A DNA stretch of 64,000 nt from Rebecca billardiae RCC1528 (lineage: Eukaryota > Haptophyta), in NCBI GenBank assembly GCA_965240325.2, contig OZ251227.1, positions 2,046,001 through 2,110,000 on the forward strand, given 5' to 3'. Numbering within the stretch: the first letter of the stretch is position 1; the number at the start of each line of letters is the position of its first letter. Shown piece after piece: positions 32,671-42,764 of this stretch. Under the pieces are notes generated by a model, which was not told the origin of the DNA, ran no database searches, and saw only the letters and a list, made by a program, of their open reading frames with translations. The position numbers and the translations under genes were made by a program.

Positions 32671-33084
32671 GACGGCGAACGCCGGACGGTGCCCGCGGCG
32701 CAGGGTCTGGAGCTGACATCGACAGTCGCCTGGTGAGCATGCTTACCTGCCCCTGGGGTTGGATGCTACACGCACGTGATGTCTGGAATGTATGATGCCG
32801 TCAGCCCGACTCAAATGGCCTACCAGGCCGCAGCTGCTAGCAGACTCCGCGTGCATGCTGAGAGCATGCGGTCCGAAAGTGGTCGACGGTGCCCGCGGCG
32901 GAGCAGCCGCAGCTGCCGTCTGGGCGGCTAGCGCGGAAGCTGAGTGAGCATGTTCGTCCGTTCCTGAGGTGGTCTACTGCATGTATGTTATATCTAGAAT
33001 GCATGATGCCGTTAGCCCGACTCACACGGCTCACCAGGCAGCGGCTCTGACTCGGCGCGCGCGCTGAGAGCCCGCGGGTCCGAA
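32646..33084. repeat. Degenerate tandem repeat, two units of about 210-230 bp
   Basis: Units about 32646-32872 and 32873-33084 share, in order, GGTCCGAAAGT, GGTGCCCGCGGCG, TGAGCATG, ATGATGCCGT-AGCCCGACTCA and CACCAGGC. The GGTCCGAAAGTTGAAG motif recurs at 33086 and 33288, so diverged partial copies may continue to about 33310. Confidence 0.6.
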
Positions 33085-33352
33085 AGTTGAAGCATGCCGT
33101 CGGCGGCCCCGTCGTGGAGCTCGTGGCGTCCGTGGGGCACATGGTAGTGGAACAAAGTCGTCTAAATGGTACATAGCCGCTGGGTTGTACCTCAGGCACA
33201 CCCTGGGGGTGCCGCCAGACGCGATCTCGAGCGCCGCAGACCCCCGGGGGCGCCGCCGCCATCGTGCACAAAAAGTGAACAGCAATCGGGTCCGAAAGTT
33301 GAAGCAGCGACCTGTAGTCATTACTCATTACCCCCACCTCTTGAAAGGCCGA

Positions 33353-33412
33353 TAGGCGGCGGAAAATTTCACAGCAGGATGGCGGTCGCGCCAAACCTCG
33401 GCCCTCGTCGCC
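33353..33412 (+). repeat. Short dispersed repeat shared with 45811-45872
   Basis: TAGGCGGCGGAAA ... TTTCACAGCAGGATGGCGG and the following CGCGCCAAACCTCGGCCC occur at both places in the same orientation. The second copy lies just upstream of the coiled-coil gene start at 45913, so it might carry a promoter or leader. Confidence 0.6.
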
Positions 33413-33544
33413 GTGGCAGCAACCGCGTCTTCGCGAGTTGGCGACCCTCGCCGCAGCGCGACACAGACAAGCCCGTGATGCCATCCGCAGAGGCATGAAA
33501 CGTCGAGCATGCAACATCGCCGCGCCATCCTCGTCCATCGCAGG

Positions 33545-34105
33545 CGCTGCGGGACGAGGCGGAAGTCGTCACGCCGGTGACGGATGCGCTGCGATTCGTG
33601 TGCCCGCGTGAGCAGCGCTTGCCCACTCTCGATCGCGAGTGGCACACGCTGTCGCTGTGCGCGCGCGCGCGCACAACCAACAGCTCCTCGTGCCGCCGAG
33701 CACGTGAGCGCCAGACCTGTCGAAGATGCGAAGAGCGACGACCGCGTGAACGTCAACGCGCTCGTGCTCAGCGTGGCGGCCGTGTACGACGTCAACGCGA
33801 CCTGCGCCGAGCCCATCATGCCTGGAGCGGACATCGGCAAGCATCCTCGCGACGACCGCTCTCGGCTGGCGTCAGGAGGACATGCACATGATCTACTCTG
33901 GCGGCTTCGTCGGCGGCGAGGCGCTCGATTACGCCATCGCGGTCGAGATGCAGCACATACAGCGCGTACCCGCGCTCGCGCGGAGCAACGGGCTACCCGC
34001 CCCGCCCCGCGTGCTGCACATTCCCTCGTGGGTGTGGGCCTCGCTGATGCGCACAGAGTACAGACGTGTACACGAGTGGGAGAACTTCACTCTTCAGGTG
34101 TCACT
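33545..34105 (+). pseudogene. Possible broken or multi-exon gene of unknown function
   Basis: Protein-like segments follow one another in different frames: LRDEAEVVTPVTDALRFVCP (about 33550-33655), DDRVNVNALVLSVAAVYDVN (about 33740-33845) and MIYSGGFVGGEALDYAIAVE through WVWASLMRTEYRRVHEWENF (about 33885-34090). A phase-compatible GT-AG intron between 33656 and 33719 could link the first two, but the step from the second to the third is a single-base shift near 33860 that no intron explains. I do not recognise the family. It may be a decayed gene or contain a sequencing error. Confidence 0.3.
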
Positions 34106-34175
34106 GGTCCTCGCCCTCGGACTGTCCGTCACCCACGGCCACGAGAATGTGGAAAGACGCGAACCCGCAGAGGAA

Positions 34176-35552
34176 AAACAGCGGGGGCCTAGCGGCCTTT
34201 TCCCGGTGGGGCTGGTCGAACACAGCGCGTCTAGGACGCGACGGAGAAGCTTGCCAGGGCCGGCAGACCCGACGACGATGGGACATCCGGGCTGCCGCGT
34301 CTTCGCGCGTCGCGCGTGCGATTTAGCCATTAGCCAGGCGCGCAGCAGCGCGGCACTCTTCTGCAAGGCCCACCGAGGCGCCAGCGAGGCGCGCGTCGAT
34401 GCAGTCGTCGCTGCGCACGGCCGCTCGGGCACGGCGGCACGGCAACGGCACGCACCGATCACGCCGTGCGTGCGCGCGTCGGCCATCGACGCGTGGTAGT
34501 CGTGCAGCAACTGCAGCTCCGTGGGGTTTTCCGCACGTCGTGCGCGCTGCTGCCGCCGGACGCCCAGATGGCGCGCGACCGCGTCGGTCGCGGCGGCCTC
34601 GCGCGCCGCGCGCGGGGCGGCTCGACGCGCGGCGTGACCCGCGCGGCGCTCCGCGTTGCGCGCCTCGTCCACGCCGTTCAGCGTGCTCGCCAGCCGCGCG
34701 CGCAGCTGCGCGAGGCACGCGTCGAGCGCTGCCGGCGTCTCGCAGTTTGGGTGCGAGGCCGCGGGCGCGCGCGCGCCGGGGCGCGTGGCCTCGTGCGGGT
34801 GCACGGCGAGGCGCGCCAGGTCCACAAACGGCTCGTCGCGCAGTTCCAGCGCGCGCAGCCCGGCGACGCGCGCGTCCCAGCGCGCGACGTGTTTGGACAG
34901 CGCGTCCGACATGCGCGCGCCGCCCGCGTCGCCCTCGCCGCGGTACCGGCGGATGAGAATGGCCAGGGCTGCACGCACGTTGGCGAATTGCGCGCACGCC
35001 GCCGCGCTCCGCCTCCGCATCTGCACGACACACGCCGCGTAGACCACGAACGAATCCAGCTCGTGCACGACATCGTCAGCCGACGTGGCCATGTCGGGCC
35101 GACGGCGGCCAAAGTCACGACTCACGATGTGCCCCTCCCGACCGGGGACCCGGCGTCGTCCGGCAAAAGCGGCAGGCGCGGCGCTTCCGTACCGTTACCG
35201 TATTGTATAGGCGGTATGAACTGGGTAAGGGGGTATATACCGCTAAGATCGCCGCCGCCAGATTTGTGGGAATCGCAACGACATCTCTATGCTGCGGCGC
35301 GCGCAAAAATTAACCACATGCGTTCTCGATTCCCGAGGCGTGCCTTAATTGGCGCAAAAATTAACCAAGTGCGTTCTCGATTCCCGAGGCGTGCCTAATC
35401 AAAAAACGTTTCAGGCCTCGTTGTTCGTATTCCTACTCCGGTATTACTTTGCTCAGCAGTATTGGGCACCCAATTAAAGGGGGTCGGAGCTGGGTCTCCC
35501 AGGGCTTTGTCACGAATTAAAATTGTTTAAAGCGCTGTGTTCACCAGAATAT
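34176..35552 (-). repeat. Dispersed repeat C, copy 2 (full-length)
   Basis: Reverse complement of the segment at 8372-9381, and about 360 bp longer because copy 1 has an internal deletion. It contains a complete spliced gene (34323-35125) plus about 420 bp of 5' flank that includes two GATTCCCGAGGCGTGCC repeats 61 bp apart and the string TATTGTATAGGCGGTATGAA. No terminal inverted repeats or target duplication could be established. Confidence 0.8.
34323..35125 (-). CDS. Gene carried by repeat C, function unknown
   Basis: Exons 35125-34456 and 34360-34323 with a phase-1 GT-AG intron (95 nt) give 235 residues ending VI-EECRAAARLANG. The spliced model is preferred over the 343-codon unspliced frame, which ends at 34094, because its stop lies inside the repeated unit while the unspliced stop lies outside. 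The protein is helical and Arg/Ala-rich: MATSADDVVHELDSFVVYAA, then a long central helix region (LACLAQL-type Leu spacing) and RHLGVRRQQ. No catalytic motif, transmembrane segment or signal peptide is seen. A truncated relative lies at 8728-9240. Confidence 0.5.
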
Positions 35553-36867
35553 TGCGACAGCACTGGCACGGCCCGCCGACCCCCCCGCCCGCCAGGGCAC
35601 AGTTTTATTATTATCATCATCATCATATATTATAAGTAGCAGACATGCAAATATTCACTTGGCCCGCGGTGCAGGGCGGAGCGCGCAGCGTGGAGCCCGC
35701 AGTGCGGGCCCTAGCCCTAGGGCTAGGGCGGCTAGGCCCCGTTTCAAAAAGAGCATTGATCAAGTAAGAAAAAAGGGACGGGGGACGAATTTCAGGGCTG
35801 GAGGAGACCGAGTTTCGAATTTTGAGACCCATCTAGAGGTATCCATTCAGCGAGAAATGGTCGCGTCCGGCTTGTTTGTATTCAAGAGGAATCATCAACG
35901 TAACCCACGCCCAAGTGTCCAAGTCCATAAGAGTGGGTAAATTTTGTGGGTAGACTCTCGTAGTTCATGTGTGACCATATGTAGTTAGTAAAGTCTATAA
36001 TAGTAAAATAAATATGGCCTCGCCGCAGCAAGAACGACTCTCACCAACTCCAATAGTGCGAGACATTGAAAGATACCCGCAGCTATCTATTCGTCAGTGC
36101 CAGCCCATTTCATAGTCACTGAGCTCAAAAACCAGTACCGGCGTCGCCCGTCCCGGGTCGGTAGGTTTTGAGCCCTGAGAGTGAGACGGGCTGGGGCTTT
36201 CCGCTTTGAGCTTGGCCTCGCGCCAGGCGCCGCTCGCCGGAGCGGCGGCCGCTGCGCATGAGGCGTTCACTATCCGACGGACTCAGCGCAGGTGCGCGCG
36301 GCTGCGGCGGGTCCCGACGGTCATCGGCGTCGCTTTCGTGCCCCGCTCATCCCGCGCGCCCCGCCCTGCCGATGCCCCTTCGGGCTCGGCCCAGTGCGGG
36401 TTCCTCGTCGGACGCGGCTCCGCGTGCAGCGTGCTTGACTCGCGTGTGTGATTGATATTCTGGGTGCGAAAGCGCGTGGCGCGTGGGAGCGAGGCGCGTT
36501 TCTCGCTGCTGTGTTTCATCCAGCCGACCATGCGCGCGCCCGCGCGCGCCACGCCACGCGCCACGCCGCACGCCGCGCAGTTGAACAAGTCGAGGACGAG
36601 TAGTTTCAGCTTCACTCTGCACTCTGCCGAGCCTCGGATCTGGTGGAGCCCGTTCGCCTGATCCAGTCGGCGTGGTGCGAGCGGGTAGTCTTGGCCGTTC
36701 TGTCGGGATGTGGAGCAGCCACCACGGCCATCTCGCTCGCCCATAAGCCCTCGGCTCGCGCCGTCCATGGCCGAGCTGTGACGATGGGAGCCTGCCTCTA
36801 GCTGCGCTTGAAGGCGCGGCAAGCAGCGCGCGAGATCTGCGCGGGCGACGAGGCTGGGCAAATCCTC
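35553..36867. other. Repeat-rich intergenic region
   Basis: AT-rich near 35600-35640 and 35930-36020. Bases about 35707-35726 form the perfect palindrome of CCCTAGCCCT with its complement. A short hairpin element is at 36099-36190. A minus-strand open frame (36894-36283) has no recognisable domain and is not supported. Confidence 0.4.
36099..36190. repeat. Small hairpin repeat (MITE-like), copy 1
   Basis: CACTGAGCTCAAAAACC ... GGTAGGTTTTGAGCCCTGAG forms an imperfect hairpin. The same unit, with a cleaner hairpin, occurs at 51529-51631 in the same orientation, flanked by the same CCCATTTCATA string. Confidence 0.65.
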
Positions 36868-38823
36868 GCAGCACGAGCTGGACCGCGCGCACATCTATTT
36901 TGCTCTCGCCCGCCGGTCTCGAGTCTCCACTGCTTGACTGGCGCATCGAGCCGCGCGCTGACCGTGCCCGAGTCCGAGAGTCGGAGCGGCTCTGGCGCTC
37001 ACGAGGGCGGATGCCTGACTGCCTGACTAACGAGAGCCACCGAGGCTGATGGCTGCGAGCCGCGGCGAGTCCGCCGGTAACGATGGCGAGGTGGCATATA
37101 TATATATGCTACGGGCGACGCCGTGCTGGCCCCTCTCACCCGTGCTCGCAGTCGCCCTCCGGCCGCTCCGTAGTCGGTCACACCGCCGCGGCGGCACCGG
37201 CGACGCGCGCCGACGGCGGCCCTTGCAGTTGTACTCGTACGCACTCGGCATCGACGCGGCGGCGAGGCTGCAGCGTGCTGAGTGTCTGAGTGACGGAGCG
37301 GTCGGGCAGTCGGTGGCACAGCTCGGCACCGCGGGCCCCCAATAACCAACTACGTTGGTTCAGTGGGTCTTATTCATGTTATGACGCAGAATTCACGGAT
37401 TATACTAGTAAGCAGTGACTGTGAGCACCGCGCAGAACGCGGTCATATTGAGTCGTAGCAGTCAGCACACGTATGTAGCCATATAGCGCGCGGCGACTAG
37501 CAGCATATATGTCCGACCGTTGGAGTGTAATAAGCCTGGATGCCTAGCGCATGTGAATGTCCGTGCTGCCGCAGCTGTAACAGGACACTAACAGGTGCGA
37601 CTCGGGTAAGCGTGAGCGGCCAAGAGCAACGATGATCGTGAATGCGTGGCCGACGGAAGGACAGCGCGCCTCCCGCGAGGCGCGAGCCCCGGGGTGGTGT
37701 GCACTGAAACGGAGACGAAAGGACTATGGGGGTACAGAGAAAAGTAAGCGCTGCGCCTCACTTGGGCTCGGGCATGCATGGGAGCTTGATGATCATCGCG
37801 GTGATATCATCCCGGTAGTCGCCCTCCTCCTTTCGCCATGCGGCCGACGCGCGCTCGATCAGCCTGCGATCAGCCGGGTCGGTCGGACGTCCGCGCGTCG
37901 CGCAGGGCGTCAGCAGCGCGGCAAGGGGCAGGCTCGCAGGCCAGGCAATGGCCACGTGCGCGAGCGCGCGCGCGCGAGCGCGCGCACGGCGATGGGCGCG
38001 GTCTGCGCGCGCACTTGGTGCACGCATTCGTGGCGCCCGATCTTGCGAGCAAGGGGGCGACGAGCGTCGCCGCCGCGTCTGATTGGAGGAACTCCCACAC
38101 GCCATCCGACGCGAGCACGATGAAGGCGTCCTGCTCCGAGAGCTTGCGCACGCTCACGTCCGGCTCAGCCGTCACGCCGATGCGCTTGACGCCGTGGTCG
38201 CCGATGGATCGCGACATGGCGAGGCCCGGCGCGGTGTGCTGCGAGTCGAGGTAGACGCGCGCGGGGCCGCCCCAGTCCTCGGGCGGCGAGACGAACCCGC
38301 CATGCTTTTTGATCCGCGCGAGCTCCTCGGGCAGGTCGGGCTTGTGGTCGCGGCTCAGATCGTGGGCCACGACCTGGCCCTTGCGCTTGCCGTGCGAGGC
38401 GAGCACGGCGCGCGAGTCGCCGCAGCACGCGGTGTACAGCACGTCCTCGATGAGCAGGATGACGGTGGCGGTCGTGCCCGACGCCTCGGCGTCGATGCTC
38501 CCGCGCTCCAAGCCGAGCAGCTCGTCCACGCGCACGAACGACTCCTGCAGCGCGCGCTCGGGCTCGTCGAAGAGCGCCGGGTGGTCCTCGAGCAGCGCCT
38601 GCAGCGTGTGCGCGACAAACTGCGAGCACTCGGCGCCGCTCAGCCCTGCGGGCGGGCGCGCGGGGCGGCGCGCATGAGCGAGCGCGCGCGCGCCGCGCCG
38701 CGCCGCGCCGCGCCGCGTCGCCCCGCACGCACCGTGCCCGTCGAAGACTGCAAACATGGCCGCGGCCGGGTTGCCGGCAAACGGGTAGGACACGAGGCCG
38801 CGGTCCTGGTTGATCTTGCCCGC
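36868..38823 (-). repeat. Segmental duplication B, copy 1 (inverted, carries truncated PP2C)
   Basis: Reverse complement of 49516-51523. One edge is at GCAGCACGAGCTGGACCG (36868), the other at GATCTTGCCCGC (38823), where similarity ends abruptly inside PP2C exon 2. The shared part includes the phosphatase, its 3' flank, a short TATATATATATG tract and GC-rich DNA. Confidence 0.88.
37758..38823 (-). pseudogene. PP2C-type protein phosphatase, 5'-truncated copy
   Basis: Segments 38823-38733, 38645-38015 and 37863-37758 correspond to part of exon 2 and to exons 3-4 of the intact gene at 49027-50586, with the same splice sites and phases (introns 87 and 151 nt). Exon 1 and the first part of exon 2, about 105 residues including the N-terminal region before GKINQDRG, are absent because the duplicated segment ends at 38823. 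The motifs FDGHG, SRDHKPDLPEE, GDHGVKRIG and LASDGVWEFL are intact and no stop was noticed, so it is a young truncated copy. No start codon precedes the phosphatase core in the proper frame. Confidence 0.85.
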
Positions 38824-40253
38824 ACCCAGCCGAGGCGCGGCGCGCGGACGCGGAGCGCGAGCGGCTGGACGGCTTCGCCACGCTCGACTCGCTCGATTGC
38901 TTGCGCGAGAGCGCGCCCGACGCTGCCGCCGCCGCCGCCGCCGCTGACGACGACGACCCCGCCGCTGCCGCCGCCGCCGCCGCCGCCGCCGCCGCGCCCT
39001 TCCCGCACTTCGTCCATCGAGATGGCGTGCCGCCGTTCCGCCCGACCTACGAGTGGGCGGACGTGCCGGAGGGCGCAAACAAAGGTGCCGGCGGACGCCG
39101 ACGTCGACTGGCGCGGCCAGCGCGCGCGCATCCCCACGCACATGCCGCTGCACCTGCCGGCGTCGTGCTTCATCACGCAGCCCGACCCCGACGGCCTCGG
39201 CGACTGCTCGTGCTGCACGCCTCGCGCGTGCTGGGCCGGCGGCCCGGCGTCGGCCGAGGGCGGCGGGACTTGTGACGCGTGCGTGCGCTGCCTCGCCAGG
39301 GCGCCGCCGCCGCCGCTCGGCCCGGACGCGGTTACGCGCGACTACGGCCTGCTCGACGTGCGCGCCGAGACGACGATCGGCGAATCGAGGCGGACATCGG
39401 CGAGTGGCTCGCCGAGCGCGCTGCGCCGGGGCGGCCGCCCAAGCCCAGTCTCGTGCGCGTGCTCCGCTCGGACGACGGCCGCACGCTGCTCGAGCCGCTC
39501 GACGCGGCGGCCACGGCGCGCGACGTCGACCTGTACAACATCGCGGAGGAGGTCGTCGTCGTCGCGCTCGCCGACGGCAGCCCGATCTACGCCGCTCGCC
39601 ACCGCGCCGCGCACGGCGCCAACTCGCGCACGGGCAAGATGCCCGACCACATTGCCACCATCAACAACCTCGCCGCCGCCGACCATGACAGCCACGCCGA
39701 GCAGACCCACCTGCCGCGCCTCGACAAGCACACGTGGCGGCGGCTCGCCAAGGTCACCGCCCGCTACGCGCAGCAGCCCACGCTCATGTGCTTCTGCTGC
39801 GGCTACGCCATGTACCCGGGCGAGGGCCGCATCGTCCACGTGGTCGGCGTGAGCGACGTCACCGAGCTGCGCGCCGTTCGGGTGTTTCGCCCCATCCTCA
39901 ACCACCTGGCGGCGCGCACACGGCGTGAGCTCGACGAGATCGTGACGTTCGAGCGCGTGGACAAGGAGGAGTACATCCGCCGCCCGCCGCCGCCACTCGC
40001 GCGGGAGTCGGACGCCGCGGCCGCCGCCGACGCGCACGGCGACGCCGACTTCGTCCTCGAGGACGGCTCCGACGACGAGGACGCGCCGGGCGAGGACTCT
40101 GACGACCAGTTCGAGGACGAGGACGACGAGTTCGCCGACGTGGGCTGGTCCAACCAGCCGCACGAGGCCGAGCCGCAGCACCGCGTGGCGTCGTGCTCGG
40201 CGTGCGCGGCGCGCACGCAGCGCCTGTACGCCCCGTTGTCGTTGCCGCCCTAG
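38824..40253 (+). pseudogene. 5'-truncated, frameshifted gene of unknown function
   Basis: Protein-like sequence begins at the duplication edge without a start codon (RADAERERLDGFATLDSLD), continues through an Asp/Ala tract to FRPTYEWADVPEGA (about 39085), shifts frame by one base near ACAAAGGTGCC, continues KVPADADVDWRGQRARIP to CSCCTPRACWAGG and LLDVRAETTIG, shifts back near 39385, and then stays open from IEADIGEWLAERA to the stop at 40253. The two shifts compensate each other. A Cys-rich stretch (CSCC, CDACVRC, CFCCGYAMYPGEG) hints at metal binding, and the C-terminus is acidic. The 5' end was evidently replaced by the inverted PP2C segment. I do not recognise the family. Confidence 0.6.
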
Positions 40254-40691
40254 CGGTAGGGTGAGTGAAGCCCAAGTCGCGCCAAGTGAGCAACCGTGAT
40301 CCCGATTTCGGTGCAAGGGTGGTGATGAACAGTTGGTCCGATGCGTCCTTCATAGATGAACAGGCGGTTGCGAAGCTGTACATGTACAGTTGATGACTTA
40401 AAGAATATCACTTTCGTAACTGATGTATGATAGGCTTCGTTAATTGTCATCGATGGGTTGTATATATATATATATAATACCCGTCTTGTAGGGGGCTGGG
40501 GCAGGACGGGTGGATTCCCAGACTCCAAACTTCTCGATGCGAAATTGGCTGTCGGTCGCATCTCTGCCTCGCGAGGCGACGACATCTCGGCGAGTCGGCG
40601 AGGACAAAACAACGGGACAGCCGACGACAGGCGTACCTTCACGAGTTGCCGACGACCCTAGCCTGCGGGCCATCTTCGATCCGTGATCACC
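40254..40691. other. Intergenic, 5' flank of ParA-like copy 2
   Basis: Includes a (TA) tract at about 40459-40475 and, from 40514, the same leader as ParA copy 1. The CCAAT motifs present upstream of copy 1 are absent because they lie outside the duplicated segment, so the two copies probably have different promoters. Confidence 0.45.
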
Positions 40692-42298
40692 ATGGCGGAC
40701 GCGCCCGCGGCTGCGACCCCAAAGAAGAGGAAAACCCGCCCGCCGGGCGTCTACAAGATCGAAAAGAGGGTGGAGGCCTACAAGGACCGCGTGAAGGCGC
40801 ACAAGGTCGGACCCGGGACAAAGGGGACGCCGCTGCCCGCGAAGAAGCCGCCGACGATCATCGCGCTGTACAACTTCAAGGGTGGCGTTGGCAAGACGAC
40901 CAACCTCATCAACATCGCAACGACGATGGCCGCGACAAAGCGGGTGCTGATCGTCGACGCCGATCCGCAGTGCAACGTCACCACCTTCTTCATCCCTTCT
41001 GTGGATGACGCGGCCGAGAAGGGTGCTCAGCCTGCAGGCGGCCCGGCTGATGGTCACGGCGATGGGGACGGCGGGGCCCCTGCGCCAGTGGCATCATCTT
41101 CGAGCGGCATCCGCGCGGCTGAGGACCCGCTGCCCGCGGGTGCTGTGGGCAAGCCGCACTCCATGGCGCAGATCGACAATGCCGTGCTCTACACGGAGTA
41201 CGGCGTCGACGACCTCGACGTGCTGCTAGCTCCCGCGTTCGAGGGCGAGATCGCCGCGCTCGTGCCGCCAGACAAGTACCTCACTCCGGAGCCCATCGAG
41301 CTGGACGACGGCTCGGCATCGTGGCCTGCCCACAACCTGCTGCTCATCCCAGGCAGCCCGACCGTCGCGCTGCTCGAGCGCAGCATCGGCAAGGCCGAAG
41401 GCATGGACGCGCCCGTCAAACTGGGCGCGTTCCGCAAGCTGCTGCTGGCGTCCGCGGAGGTCACGGGCGCCGAGGTGGTGCTCGTCGACCTGGGCCCGTC
41501 TGCCTCGCCACTGAACATCGTGCGCGCTGCGCGCCCGCGCACGGCGCCCCATCCGGCGGGATCCGGCCAGCGCGTACGTCCGCCATCCTTGCGCACACTT
41601 CACCGCACAACCGTCTCACACTCGTGTGCCCACCGTGCGTGTGCGTCACATTGTGCTGTGGTTTCTGGCTGTGGCCATGATGACCGCCCTCCGACTGCGC
41701 GCAGTGCTTCCTCCTCTCGTGCGACTACATCTTGCCGCCGGTGTTCGCTGACTCGTACTCGACGTTCAGCATGCACAAGCTGCTGGTGTTCCTCGTGCCC
41801 GAGCTCAAGGCTGAGCACTCGAAGATCATCCGCGCGCAGGGCGATGCTGGGCCGAACGGCAAGCTGCAGGGCGAGATCACCGCGCGGCAGCAGGAGCTCG
41901 GGTACGCGTTCAACCGGAAGATGCCGCGGCTGCTGCCGTTCATCTTCACCAACTACATAGCCGCGCAGAACAACGTGCTGCGGATCCAGCCCGCACGCTT
42001 CGTGGTGCTGGCGCAGAACATCTTGGAGCGGCAGGACGTGCTCGAGGAGAGCTCGGACCTGTTCGTCCCGCACAACGGCAGCATGACCCTGTGCCTCTGC
42101 AAGAACCTCGGCCAAGTGCAGGGCGCGTCGCTGTCAGCGGGCGTGGCTGTTGCTCACCTCACCGAGCAGCACTTGAAGGACGAGGGCATCAACAAAAATC
42201 CGGCCAAGCAGATCGCGCTGACGCAGATTACCTACGCTCGCAAGCGCTACGCAGCGTTCGTGGAGTGGCTGCTCCACGTGTGCGTCAGCGGCAAGTGA
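40692..42298 (+). CDS. ParA/Soj-like P-loop ATPase, copy 2 (one intron)
   Basis: Exons 40692-41519 and 41705-42298 with a phase-0 intron identical in length to copy 1 (185 nt), giving 473 residues. Walker A KGGVGKT is at 63-69 and Walker A' VLIVDADPQ follows. Through about codon 387 only one amino-acid difference from copy 1 was noticed (Arg for Ser in TPKKRKTRPP, which makes a classical-looking basic nuclear-localisation motif). The final 85 codons differ at a dozen positions (for example EESSDLFV for NASSDLFL, KDEGINKN for REERIMN). The neighbouring converging TIR-like/TPR gene is intact here, so this is the copy most likely to act with it. Confidence 0.87.
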
Positions 42299-42764
42299 AG
42301 TCGTTGCGAGTCTTCATCACCGAATGCGCACGCAGGCAGGCAGTGATCGAGCAGCGTGCAGCGCGCAGTGGTTGCCTGGTTGGTACGATTTTCATCTACT
42401 CCATCTCGTCATTGTCATGTGATCCGGCTGATCCGCCTCGCCGTCAGCAGCAGACGAGACATGCAGAAACTCATCAGCAGCAGATCGGATGATTGTCAGA
42501 TGATCATCATCGACAGATCGATCGCATCACGCATATCGATCATCGATCGTACGCGCGTTACTGTGTGTCTTTGTGCAGTGTTGGATGGCGTCAATCACGC
42601 CTTAACCAAGTGTGCACGTTAAAACATAGTAAACTGCTGTAAAGTGTCGTAATATTATTCGCGGCAATAATCATCGGCACGACTGTGAGCATAATTGCAT
42701 AATAGTAAATAGGCTCCGGTCCTGGGCAGCGCAGGGCAGCCTGCTGCGGCACCGGGGCACGTAG
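42299..42764. other. Convergent 3' intergenic region, cassette copy 2
   Basis: Between converging stop codons; holds the short insertion listed separately. No gene. Confidence 0.5.
42553..42655 (+). mobile_element. MITE-like short dispersed repeat, uninterrupted copy
   Basis: Absent from cassette copy 1, where CGATCGTAC runs directly into TTCGCGGC. Its core (CTTTGTGCAGTGTTGGATGG ... GTGTGCACGTTAAAACATA) recurs as reverse complement at about 56975-57072 and, interrupted by a larger insertion, at 45010-45046 plus 45799-45811. Inverted-repeat ends were not clear. Confidence 0.65.

Noticed and set aside
34094-34322. C-terminal extension of the repeat-C gene to an unspliced stop at 34094
   Set aside because: The extension runs outside the repeated unit, while a phase-matched intron gives a stop inside it.
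35700-35735. CCCTAGCCCTAGGGCTAGGG as a possible internal telomere fusion
   Set aside because: Only two motif units in each direction and CCCTAG rather than CCCTAA. It is too short to claim telomeric origin.
36283-36894. 203-codon minus-strand frame
   Set aside because: No domain, crosses the edge of duplication B, and composition does not stand out.
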